Below are positions 1 to 11,600 of a DNA stretch of 64,000 nt, piece after piece (positions within the stretch are counted from its first letter, which is position 1; every line of letters begins with the position of its first letter). The notes beneath the pieces were generated by a model that was not told where the DNA came from, made no database searches, and saw only the letters and a program-made list of their open reading frames with translations. Origin of the DNA: Myrica gale (taxonomy: Eukaryota > Streptophyta > Magnoliopsida > Fagales > Myricaceae); the NCBI GenBank assembly GCA_963930655.1, contig OZ005621.1, positions 2,963,001 to 3,027,000 on the forward strand, read 5' to 3'. The position numbers and the translations under genes were made by a program.

Positions 1-3000
1 AAATATGCTCCGAAAAGCATCCTCTGAAAAGGTTATTAAATTAGGATCAAGATTGTCATCGAACCCCTTACCTCAAACTCCCAGCATATAACTTTCAGCT
101 TAAACTTTTAAAGTATCTCTTCAAATAATTTTTAACTTTCTTTTTCTCTTTCTTTTTGTGCTACTGGATTAAAACAAGAAAATATGAACACAAAATGTTT
201 GTAGATCCACTCTCAAATCAGGATCCAACTAAATTTACAGCTATGAAGAATCACATCCACAGGGTTATGGTTATCATTTACAGATTACTGGGATGAAAAC
301 TATCAAGGCAATAGAAGAAGAATTTTACGGACCAAATCCAGCCTTATTTTCACTGGAAAAGGTAGTGGGCATATAGATACCATCATAATGGGAAACTAAA
401 CAGTTCACAGAAGGTAATAGAAAATGTAGAGAAAAAGGGAAAAACACATACCACTCTATAAATGCCAGACTTCACCACTCTACCAGCATCTACGAAGTCA
501 AAAAGAAGCTAAAAAGGACCAATAAAGTCGTCAGCTGACCCAGCACAAAAGGCCTGATTTTTTACCCCTTTGCTGGGACAGAAAATGCACCAACACTTAA
601 TATAAGTAATCATTTTTACCTGAAGCTTGTCAGACTTGAGAAAGCGACGGCCATGACGGCTGCCATCAGGCATCCGAACTAGAAGAGTTACTACATTCTC
701 ATCATCTGGGGCTGGTTCCTGAGGAAGAGAAGATTCTTGTCCACCTAGTAGTCCCTCCATTTCCTGTCATTGATGAGAGGAAGAGGAAGCGAGAGTGAGA
801 TCAACATCCTACATGAATTCACAAATTATAAGGAAGTCCACTGTGCTAATGAAAGATGCATGCTCATTTGCTCATTACATAAAGATATACCTAAGGCTGA
901 GATCATCTCAATGGTTTAATGCATGATAACACATCATATTTCCTACTACATGCTAAGAGTTGGCAACAATCAATATCTCACTAGGCAAAACATTTCATTA
1001 AATCTGTCTAATCCAAAACCTATACTTTTCACATTGAAATTTCCACAACCACTCGTCTTTTTATAGGCGGTTAACATTCTACTACAGAAATATTTCTCAG
1101 CCTCAAATACAGGCAAGCAGATAACGATATAAGATATGGTCTGGAAATAAAATTGATAAATACATACCTGGGAAAAATCAACAGAAATTAGTGCATCTGA
1201 ATTGTAGATGTCATGTTCAATTTTATATTTCCTATATACTAAATAGAAGAAGTACTACTGTAAAACAAGGAAAAGAAATTCTTGAAGCAACATTGAGAAC
1301 AAATCAGACAATAAATTCAATAAAGAATTAATACTCTGAAAAACTGTGCTGACGTAACCCAACTTAGAATAAAATAGATTTTAGCTTCGGAAACAATAGG
1401 CCGATTAATTCAGTAACACCAGAATGCAAAAGATGTACTACCTCTCTCTCAAGCAACTTGTTTGAAGATGAGTTTTCCATTGAGTTATGAGTTTCAGCTT
1501 CCTTGAGAGCATTTATTTCCTTTTCTCTGTCAGCCAAGAGGGATGCAAGATACTCATCATCCTGCAGACGAAATCTAACCAGTCAAGCCGCATGCAATGC
1601 TATTGTCAATCTATAATTGCAATAATAAAGTTAGAACCTGTTGTTCTCTTAGCAATCGCTCAGCTGTTGGAGATGGTGATGGGTGAAGAGTTGTAGAATT
1701 AGGACTGGAAGTGTACTCTTGATTACTTTGCCGATAAGGTGCATAATGAAACCTATTGGTAGCCCCTTCAGGATTTCCTCCAAAAAGTGCAGCTTCAAGC
1801 ATGGCTGATTCACTAAGCTCTTCTGGAGAAATTTCACCCCACTTCAATGCAAATAATGAATTGGAGCAGCAGACAAACCAGTTGCAGTTAGATTTTCTTG
1901 TTTATGTACCTGGCGTAAATAGCTCTCAAAAACAGAAAAAAATAAAAATAAAATTGATACCTCTTGAGAATGAAAAGCATCTTTGCTGTGTGGCGGGTGA
2001 TTACCAAACTTTCTTGTATCCCAGTTAGACCCTTGACTCACAGGTAACTGTTCTTTCACATTTTCAGTACCATGTTTACATGATGAGCTTCCTGGTTTTA
2101 GCTGAGCAAATGTCACTTTGTTAGAAGAACCAGGTTGATTCGGATTATTCCTATTCACTGTAACGAAGGTTTGAAACTCTCCTGTAATTAGGGTCAAGCA
2201 GTAACGAAGGTTTGAAACTTCTTGCGGCGGCAATCATTGGTAAAAGTCCATGTGGTCCAGGTTGATTCGGATTATTCCTATTCACAAAATCATATTGCAG
2301 GGAAGCTGCAGGTGTTGGACTCGTACTAGACACAGAAGCACAAAAGTAGAATTAACATTAAAAGATTATGAAATTCGAACTCAAGTTACTGCTTCCTTAT
2401 AGGAGAAACCTAATAATCGAACAGTGGACTGAAAAAAAATTAAAACAAGTGATATGGCATACGTGTGTCTATGAACTTCACCAAAATGTGCATTAAGAGC
2501 TTCATTGAGATCGCCTCCATATTCCTGTTTACCAATCATAATACATCAAACAAGTCAGAAAGGACAATGAAGTGACAAATGGCAAGGAAATTTTAAGAGC
2601 ACGTGTTACATTTTTTCAATGTTTAGTAGAACATCGTATAATATTCTCAGTAGAAGCGCTCCAAACTATCTCAGGGGCTTAACCTCCAAAGGTTTTATAG
2701 CAATATCTGCTCGAATACACGAGCAAAAACATACAACAGAGTCACTGATCTTGATGAATCTAAGCATGAACTTCCAAACTTGACAGCACTATATATCGCA
2801 TTTTTCAGAATAAACTACTAGTAATTAGAAACACAAATCAAACACTAGAATCATCGCAACCAAAAGAAACAAGAAACCCTAGAAAAACAAAGCGATACAG
2901 TCTTTTATTTATCATTAACAAATAAAGACTTCGAAAATGATGACAAAGATAAAGCAAGAAACAGAACATTAGAAAGAAGCCCGTCGTACGTCTGCTCGAA

Positions 3001-3112
3001 AAGGAATTACAAGATTCGAACAATGCACCTCAAGTTTTTGGAGCGCTAATGACTCGGAAGCGCCGGTAACGGCCATGAAAGTGTTGATCGCGTCCTGTGA
3101 AGGACTCGCCAT
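1..3112 (-). CDS. Plant UBX domain-containing protein, PUX8-like (3' end beyond window, frame broken in exon 3)
   Basis: Family members are adaptors that bind the CDC48/p97 ATPase through a C-terminal UBX domain and ubiquitin through an N-terminal UBA-like domain. Exons seen: 3112-3029 (starts [15 protein letters not shown]-like), 2524-2463 ([14 protein letters not shown], end of the UBA-like domain), 2325-1961, 1841-1638 ([20 protein letters not shown], the conserved stretch before the coiled coil), 1561-1442 ([13 protein letters not shown]) and 763-620 (start of [23 protein letters not shown]). All have GT-AG borders. A further exon may begin at position 7, after a weak acceptor. Exon 3 is entered in one frame, which stops at 2153-2151; its 3' half reads on in another frame that joins the next exon. 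The glutamate-rich coiled coil and UIM-like segments of Arabidopsis PUX8 are shortened or absent. It may be a divergent or decaying paralog. The family call is firm; integrity is doubtful. Confidence 0.8.
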
Positions 3113-5312
3113 TGCCGTCGATTTCTAGAGGAAATTACAGAGATAGAGATCTAGAGAAAAAGAGAGTGAAAGAGAGTGTGATGTGCGACTTTTCGGTGCA
3201 CCGACGGTACTTTATACTAGTGAGGGATCGTCAGTTGTAAGCGAGACTCGGGAAAGAAAAAACAACGGAATTGCGCGCTTTTTCTTCTTCAACTGTTCTA
3301 CTTTTCCACCGGAGAGGCAGAGAGTGCATAACAGCGGTGTGTAAATAAGAACGCGGTGCTCCACTTGGCTTATAAGTTCAAAGTAATAGCCTAAAATCCA
3401 TATCTGTAATCCATATCTGTCCCAAAGGGTCTATAGGATGTTTTGTATTTTTTGGAGAACTACATATAATATCATAAGTATTTTTGCGTAATTTGAGTCG
3501 TAAATCTGTGAATTGAGAGGATTCATGCTATTTACCGTAAATCAGTGAAACGCACCGAAGAATCTACTGCTCTAAGGTACTTAGGTTCGGCTTAGTCCAT
3601 CCAAGACGATAAATGGACTAAACCCAAACGCACTATTAGTTGTAGTAGTATGTTTCATAAGGCTCCAGAACCCAAAGAACAAAGAGCATGTTCGGATTGA
3701 GTGTTTATTTTAGGATTTTTATCTTAGTTTTATATTTACATGTCAAATATCACAAAACACACGAATTTCAATACAATATTTTATTACCTTTTTTACAAAC
3801 ATCAATCTCTTGTAACAACTTCTGCACGCATGTCAATACAATTTTAACATCACTTAAATATTCACAATTTTATCAGAATCTTGCAAATTTTTTCTAAACG
3901 AAAATCACTTTGGTTTACAAAATATCTATAAAAATTTCGAGAGAAATGAAGAAAAGAATTGGGCTGGGCGACCACATGGGCTATTTGAGTCCTCTAACTT
4001 ACAATTTGTCTTCTGTTTTTTTTCCTTCTACGATAGTAATTTATTTATTTTTTCTTCTCATTTATTAATAACTAAAACCAATGAATTGATTGATTTTGCT
4101 CCGGGCCTGGATGAGTTGTTCACAAATATTATTTATCATTTATCAGCTAACAAACCTTGTTTCGACTCTCCACTACAAAAACTCTTGCAAATTGTCTTGT
4201 GCATATATTGAGGTACCATTGCACTGGTTTTGGATAGTGAGGGGCCGCTGCATGTGTCTTGGATTTACTTGTAACGTTAAAATCTCACAATGCATTCAAA
4301 TTGTATCAGATTTGTTAGAACTGAGTGCACATATATGCTTGAAATTTCACTTTTTATATAAAAAAGGAGCAATATCATAATACGTCCTCTAATTATAGGT
4401 CGAAATCAATCTCGCTATCCTAAGTTTCAAAACGATGATTTGGATATCTTATATTTTGAATATGATAAATCATCACCTTTGGTTTGAAATGACCGTTAAA
4501 CTACATAAAAAATATACAACATAAGATTTTTTATAATTGAGAAATTCATTTTCACTCACTAGGTTTGGATGCAATTTTGAAAAATTAAATAAGTTTTAAA
4601 AAATATATATATATATTAAAACTCACTAAGTTTTGGCAGTGATTTCAGTAGATCACTCAGCCGGCCCCAACTAGTTAGAGTTAGGTTGAGTGATTTATTA
4701 TGCTAGCGCCAAAACCTAGTGAATTTTAAGGAAAGTGGAGTCCTTCAAAATTGCTTCAAAATTTTTCTGTCCTTAATTAATTTATGGAAAGTAATGCTTT
4801 TTTGTTATTAGGAGGCCAAGAGAGTTAGTGTGAAACCTCGTTAGTTGTTACCTTCGTTCGTCACGGTTCACCAATTAAATGTCTAGTGATTTAGTTGCGT
4901 TTTGAGCTTAATAAAACTCACTTACGATAGACAAATATATATATATGGGGACGAGGACGTACTTAATAAAGAGTCATAAATTCGTAAAATAGCAACTTCC
5001 AAAGTGGGTTTGACAAAGAGGAAACGACCGTTAACACGGAAGCAGCGCCGCCTTTTAAAGTACTTACGAAACCTAAAGGCAAACTACAGCTCCCCCTTGC
5101 TTTTAAATTCCCTATGTAGGTTTGTTTTTCTTCAAGTTTTGTGTGAGAAAAGGCAGAGGAGAGCTCCTAGTTCGTTTCAAAACCCTAAAAGCAATCTACT
5201 TTCCAATTTCCCCTGCGTGTTTTTCACTATTCCTGATGTCTTGGAAACTCTGACATCAAGCAAAAGTTTTGGGATTCTTCGCGGGAAAACTCAAGGTGAA
5301 AGGAGAAGAGAG
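3113..5312. other. Intergenic region between divergent PUX8-like and MAPKKK genes
   Basis: This holds the divergent promoter and leader regions of the two flanking genes. A pyrimidine/purine-rich leader lies just upstream of the PUX8-like start (3125-3180). The rest is AT-rich with no supported gene. A fold-back repeat at about 4549-4790 is listed separately. The open frame running into the kinase from 5004 starts with GTG and has no in-frame ATG before 5313, so I treat it as leader sequence. Confidence 0.6.
4549..4790. repeat. Imperfect fold-back (MITE-like) element
   Basis: The left arm at about 4615-4664 (with CTCACTAAGTTTTGGC) and the right arm at about 4680-4733 (reverse complement with TTCACTAGGTTTTGGC) are imperfect inverted copies around a GC-richer centre with GCCGGCC. 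Outer stretches also pair: GCAATTTTGAA at about 4571 and its complement near 4755. I could not define a target-site duplication, so the superfamily is open. Confidence 0.5.
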
Positions 5313-6470
5313 ATGAAGAGAAAGGCAGAGGAAAGTGATTGCGGTCATGGACATACTTGGGTGAGAGGGCCATTGATTGGAAAAGGGAGTTTTGGGTCGG
5401 TGTTTATGGCCACTTTGAAGAAACCCAGATCACGGTTCGATTGTTTCCCTTCGTCCATGGCGGTGAAATCCGCAGAGGTATCTGTTTCGGGTTCGCTTCA
5501 GAAAGAGAAAGAGGTTCTCGACAACGTTAAAGGCTGCCCTCATGTGATTGGCTGCTTTGGGGAAGAGATTACAATACAAGAGAATGGACAGATGGTTTAC
5601 AACTTGTTATTGGAGTATGCTTCTGGAGGAACCCTAGCGGATTTAATCGAGAAATCCGGTGCCTGTGGGTTGCCTGAATCCGACGTTAAGCGCTACACCA
5701 AATCGATTCTAGAAGGGTTACGTCACGTTCATCTTTGTGGTTATGTACACTGCGACCTAAAGCCTGAAAATATTCTACTTGTGCCTACTACTGATACTAG
5801 GAATACTTTTGTGGCAAAGATCGGGGATTTTGGGTTGTCGAAGAGGTCAGGGCAGAGAAAGAAGCGGATAGACCTGGATCATTGCTTGAGGGGAACTCCG
5901 CTCTATGTTGCACCCGAAGCAATGTCCGAGGGTTTACAGGAACCTCCATCGGATATTTGGGCTCTAGGGTGTGTTGTTTGCAAGATGCTAACAGGGAAGT
6001 CCCCTTGGGATAGGGCGGAAGAGGTGAGCACAGAGGGTCTTTTATCTTTGATTGGTGATGAGCGTGAATTGCCGAAAATTCCGACTGGGGTTTCACAAGA
6101 AGCAAGAGAATTCTTGAAGGCGTGTCTTGTACGGAAGCCCGCTTACAGATTCAAGACTGAGATGCTAATGGATCATCCATTTCTAGCCTCTGTGGGTGAA
6201 CACGATGATGAAGTTAAAGATGGACTGCTGGCTGTTCAGGATGAAGAACTAGTGGTTGCTCCTAGTTCTTCGTGGACCGAGACTGATTCTGAGATTAGGG
6301 GTTCTTCTTTTTCGGGTGATTGTGGTCTGTTGTCGGATGATGATTCGGCCCCCTGTTCTTGGCGGGAAGGTGAAGATTTGGAAGTGCAGTGCGGTGGAAG
6401 CTTAGATAACAATGTACATTCTGTGGGTTCTTTGAAATGCGTCGCTTCCACAATTCCAATTGGAGCTTAG
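5313..6470 (+). CDS. MAPKKK20-like serine/threonine protein kinase (MEKK group), intronless
   Basis: The product is a 385-residue kinase that should act at the top of a MAP kinase cascade. The start is ATG 5313, the first ATG in the frame. Visible elements: glycine loop GKGSFGSV at residues 23-30, catalytic lysine K52 in MAVKS, catalytic loop HCDLKPEN at about 146-153, DFG at about 172-174, and activation segment GTPLYVAPE ending at about 202. The C-terminal roughly 100 residues are acidic and serine-rich without a domain I recognise. Cysteine before the catalytic aspartate (HCD rather than HRD), the single exon and the short N terminus are typical of the Arabidopsis MAPKKK13-21 clade, whose members include ABA-responsive kinases; that role here is inferred from family only. 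It lies head to head with the PUX8-like gene. Confidence 0.9.
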   Translation: MKRKAEESDCGHGHTWVRGPLIGKGSFGSVFMATLKKPRSRFDCFPSSMAVKSAEVSVSGSLQKEKEVLDNVKGCPHVIGCFGEEITIQENGQMVYNLLLEYASGGTLADLIEKSGACGLPESDVKRYTKSILEGLRHVHLCGYVHCDLKPENILLVPTTDTRNTFVAKIGDFGLSKRSGQRKKRIDLDHCLRGTPLYVAPEAMSEGLQEPPSDIWALGCVVCKMLTGKSPWDRAEEVSTEGLLSLIGDERELPKIPTGVSQEAREFLKACLVRKPAYRFKTEMLMDHPFLASVGEHDDEVKDGLLAVQDEELVVAPSSSWTETDSEIRGSSFSGDCGLLSDDDSAPCSWREGEDLEVQCGGSLDNNVHSVGSLKCVASTIPIGA

Positions 6471-8618
6471 CAGTGACAATTCAGAGCTATGAATTAACTT
6501 TTCAATTGTAAATTGTTACACTTCCCTTATATGCAATGAGTAATTAGCTAGTTTTGCCTATTTTGCAAAGTAACCATTCCCAGAATTGTACATTGTTCTG
6601 TCTTGCAACATTTCACAATTACGAACTCTGCTATGAATTGCATAGCATAATCTAAGCTCTACTGAGTAGTACCTCTTGTTAATTAATCTCAGTTAGCCAA
6701 GAAAAGAAAATAATAATCCATCTCATTTGTCCACTTGATTTCAAGCAAATTTCTCTATCCAGTAGTTATTTTTAGGAGGAGAGGATCCAGTTTCTGTTAA
6801 AGTTGTTAGAAAAACCCCATATCTTCATCCATATTTCTCATAATATGCAGTAAAACCATTTGTCCATCCATACAAGCACATCATCATTCACAACCTTTTA
6901 CTGTGCCGGCAGTAGGTATCTCTGTAAGATTTCTCGTCCGAATCACTTGATAGTTTTTTTTTACTGCATCTTTCCAGGTTCCAATTGTTTTCTTGTTAGT
7001 TCTTACCTCACAAGATGCAACTTGGAATTCTACCATTTCAGATTTCATGTAGGTGTAGATTGAGCCAGAATGTGTTTGTTAATGTAAGTTTCTGTTTTTA
7101 GAAACTCTTAAGGGAAGAAAGCTGAGGAAAGGTGCAGTATCAGTCATTTTGGACTTTCGCATTTACACATTCCACTAACTTCTTCATAAAGAATGATATT
7201 GAACAGTACAGAGAGCTGTTTCAAAACCATACATTTGCAGCAACGAGTCACAAGTTACCTAATTCAAAAGTATGAGCAACCACTGTGTTCCGATATAATC
7301 CAGAGCTGTTCGAATATTGCCAAGGTAAAATAAATGATTCTCCTCCAGATAGAAAGGGCGCTTACTACTCTCAACAGCTGCACCATTTCTGCCTTAGTTG
7401 GGATCCCATAATCAGAAACCGGAGCTGTGAGGGTGTTGTTATTGAGAAGAACTTTGCTTAGCTTTGACTTACTCAGGAGTGATAACGCAGGCAGGCCTTC
7501 TCTTCTGCTATGTCTCAGGGAATGTTCATTCTCTTTATTAGACTCAAATTGGAACAAGCGAAAACCAAATCTGTCCTGAGTGCAGATAAAGACAGCTATT
7601 CAAGTTCCCAGTCACCATGTGAGGGAAAACAAGAGCCTTTGAAATAGGCAGAGTGGCAGACTGCATGCTGTTCTAATCCCTATTATCCCTCTGACGAGCC
7701 TTTCCAAAAGTTGAATTCTCTACAGACCGTGTTGAAGTTGAAGACAACACCTCGACTGCTGTGGCTATCAGTCAGAAAGAATTATGCCATAGACACATTC
7801 ATGACACTTTCCGTCCTTCATCCTCCAGTGGCCTCATGGTGCATCAATTCAGATGTTGTTTAAAGGAAGAGAATAAAACTATGTTGGCCAAGGATGTAGC
7901 TTCCACAACATCAATCAATCCTCACATATCTGGATGGTGATTAGCTTTTATTGGCAATCCTATGAAAGGTAACACCAACTGAAAAAGTGTGCTTCAAAAG
8001 ATCAATCGACAGAAAAAGAAGAAACTTAAAAAAAAAAAAAAAGGTTTTAAGTCACCAGGGGAGTTACTGCTGGCTTAAACCTGCCCCGCAGGGTAGATTC
8101 CTTAGGGTGGTGCACACAGAATCAGTCCCACAGCTCTATACAAGTAAGTCTGAAACTTGCCTAATATAGTAAAAGCATCAGTCAGACCAAAACTCGTTTG
8201 TTTGAGTAATTTTTTTTTGGGGGGTTTTATCTTACCATCCTCATTTGAGACACTGAAAATAAATAAAAATTTAAATTGTTTGAAAGAGACGTGCAATTTC
8301 AAGAAACGAAAATGAAACGTTTTTTTTTCTAGAAAAAAAAAGAAAATGAAACGTTTTTTTCTTTTCAAGGGAACTCTTGGAAAGCTAAACGACATTAGCT
8401 GATTCATTCAGCAGGTCGTACAAAGCCCCGCACGTGCCAGTCCATACCATTCAGCTCACCCTGTACAAAAAAACACAAATGTATATACACCGGAAGTTAG
8501 AGTGTAGGTCAGTGAGTGCGATTCTACTCCCAAGCATTCTTCAACATGTTCATAAAAACCTCACCCTAATTCCTCATTCGTGGTTTACCCCTCCTAATTC
8601 GAAACAATCACAGCCAGA
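6471..8618. other. Intergenic region between MAPKKK and CSN1 genes
   Basis: This region holds the 3' untranslated region of the kinase and the upstream region of CSN1. An unassigned 97-codon open frame lies on the minus strand at 7264-7557, within a stretch less AT-rich than its surroundings (about 7260-7960). I do not recognise it, and upstream frames are interrupted. A short poly-A tract (8028-8042) and a small A/T-rich direct repeat (AGAAAATGAAACG at about 8305 and 8341) are also present. No gene is supported. Confidence 0.5.
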
Positions 8619-11600
8619 ATGGAACCCGAGGACTCGCCGTCCCGGCCAATGATCGATGAGATCCACTCCAACGGAGGCATCGGTGTCGACGAGCCGAGCC
8701 GCAACAAGAGGCCAATCATAAGCAGCGGTGAGCAGCTCGACGTGGAGGCCTACGCGAGCCTTTACCAGGGACGTACCAAAATCATGCGGCTCCTCTTTAT
8801 TGCGGACCACTGCGGGGGCAACGCGTCGATGCGGTTGGAAGCTCTCCGCATGGCCTATGACGAGATCAAGAAGGGCGAGAACACACAGCTCTTCAGAGAA
8901 GCGGTGCAGAAGATTGACGGCAAGTTGGGACCCAACTATGGGGTGGATTCCGCTTGGTGCGAGATTGTCGACCGTAGGGCCGAGCAGAAGAAGGAGAAAC
9001 TCGAGAATGAACTCAACGCGTATAGGGTATATTTCCATTTTCTTACGTATTAATCTGTATGATTAGGTAGGACTATAGCTATACGGATTTGTGTAGGCTT
9101 GTATCTGTGTGGTCTTGGAGTCTTGTGGAGATTCAAATATGACTTTTTGTGGCTCTGGGTCTGATAAAGCGAAAGTTAAAACTAATGTTTCTGTGTGATA
9201 CGTTGTTCTATACAGCGTAGATGTGAGCAGGGAATGGGAATTGTTGTTTGGAGAAAGCTCAAGAGTGAATACTTGTGTACAGGCCTTAGTAGGATTGACT
9301 TTCAAGTGGAGTTTAAAAAATTAGGTTCACATTTTATATCATAGTCAATTTTATTTCATTTTGTCGTTTTTTCTCTTTGCTGCCTTTGCTCTTCGTTGAT
9401 AGGTTTATAGAGAGCAGTGATATGGGGTTTTCCTCTGGTATTGGTGAAGATGTTGTGTCTTCATAAACTATTGGTTAGTATACTTGAAGTGTGGTTGGTG
9501 CAACATATAGTATTCCTCAATGGATTTCCTTTTCTCAGAATGTATATGTGGTTCCTTCTTTTCTTTGTTTGTTACCCTATTGATCAATTGGTGTTTCTCT
9601 GTCTTAAGGAGGTAGTTTGAAAAAAAATTAGATTTCAGTGCTCGTATGCTTTTCTGTTAGACCTTGTCTAAACAGCTCAAATTTTGCAAAATTTTTATTT
9701 TGTGGCAAGGACTCCATAGGGTTGTGGTGTCACTCTATGTATCATCTGTTGCGAGTCTATTTGAACCTTAGATTTTCATCTTTTAAGCTGTTGAAAGGAA
9801 TCCATTAGGACGTGGTAAGCTTCACATATACAAATTTTTGGCTCAGTGGAACCGAGTGTATTCAGTAGCCTTTTTTGGCACTTTCCCACATTTGAGATAC
9901 TATATTAGATCAACCGAGCTATCTAAAGTAACTTTTGCTTGTGTTTCTAACCATCGCTTGTTATACTGGTCATGGTTTGCCCTTTGCTATTTCTCTGGGT
10001 GCTCGTTTCTTGTTTCAAGTCCAATGATACTCAAGATAGAAATGTGGGCATCAAAGATAGCACGTTGCTTAGTTTTCTATGGATTGATTTTGTATCCCGA
10101 CCCTGAGGAATGCCAAGATTACTCGAGACGGGTGGAGCTTTTGTGAACTAATTCAAATGTTAGGGTTGGGAGGGGTATAGAAGATGGTAGCAGAATGTTG
10201 TCTATGAGGCTTTGCTTTATGGAAATAGCAGAAAAGAGACACTGACAAGATGGAGGCTGCATATCATTGAACTGAAAGGGAATTGCCCTTACTTTGTTTA
10301 TGCCCAAGTGTCATTCAGACCAAATAAATTCGATGTGCACATCGAGTAGTAAGTGAATCTTGTTAGGGTAGCATTAGGCAGTAGTGTCCAGATGGAGCTT
10401 TACCTATAAGGAGACATCTGGATATAGTGTGTCTCTTCATAGTTGCTTTTGTTCATGCTTAGTTGCCAAAGTTGACATTACATGCCCTCTCTATCTTAGA
10501 GGTGAGTACCCGTGGTCTAGTCTATCTGTGATCTTCAAACATCATCATGCGTGATCAATGTGCTGATCATTTTCTATTGTCTGTAGTGTTCCTCTCCCTG
10601 ATCTCCATTCCTCCTCTATTTACTCTCTTTGCAGACAAATTTGATCAAGGAAAGCATAAGAATGGGATACAACGATTTTGGTGATTTTTATTATGCTCAC
10701 GGTGCACTTGGGGATGCTTTTAAGAATTATGTACGTACTCGTGATTATTGCACTACAGCAAGGCATATCATCCATATGTGTATGAGTGCTATTCTGGTCA
10801 GCATTGAGATGGGTCAATTCACTCATGTGACAAGCTACGTAAGTAAAGCAGAACAATCAGCAGAGGCCCTTGACCCAATCACTGGTGCAAAACTATGTTG
10901 TGCCGCTGGTTTGGCTCACTTGGAGGGTAAAAAATACAAGCTTGCTGCACGTAAGGTTTGTTGGCTTGCTTACTCTTTTGTTACCAACTCTAAATGGGTT
11001 TTTGTTTTATCTGTAGCTATATGCTTTAATGAAGAGCTTACTGATTGAAGACTGCTGTATGTATATTTGTATCTAGGTGTGCTGTAGTTGTTGAGTTAAT
11101 TCTGACAACAACAATGATAATAGTTGTCAGTGTTATGGATAGCTGATTTCTTGAAATGCTCAGTGGATACAGCAAAACCAAGAAACAGACTTCGTAAAAA
11201 TATATTCAACTTATTTTATGCATGTTCTCGGGTCTCCATGTTCTGGCACTTTTCTATATGGCAAAATAAAAACTTCGAACTTAATGGATCGGGTTATGAG
11301 GAAAGCTACTTTTACCATCTTTGCTGTTGAATCACTTTTTCCATCATTTTGATGATGGGTAATGATGAAAATCAATTTAACTATCTTAGTGAGAGAAATA
11401 TTCTATGAAAGACAGTACCAGCCTGTTATGAAGATGCATCACATCAATAGGTGTTTATGTAAAGGTATGGTGACAATGATACCGGTTTTGTTATCGCCCA
11501 GACCTTTATGTTAAAATGAAGCTGTTCACGTGGATCCAGGGACTATTTCTGCTGTTGTGCTATCTCGTTTACACATGAATTTCCACTAACTTCTTCCCCA

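Noticed and set aside
5004..5312. N-terminal extension of the MAPKKK open frame
   Set aside because: It starts with GTG, contains no in-frame ATG before 5313, and the family begins close to the glycine loop. Treated as 5' leader.
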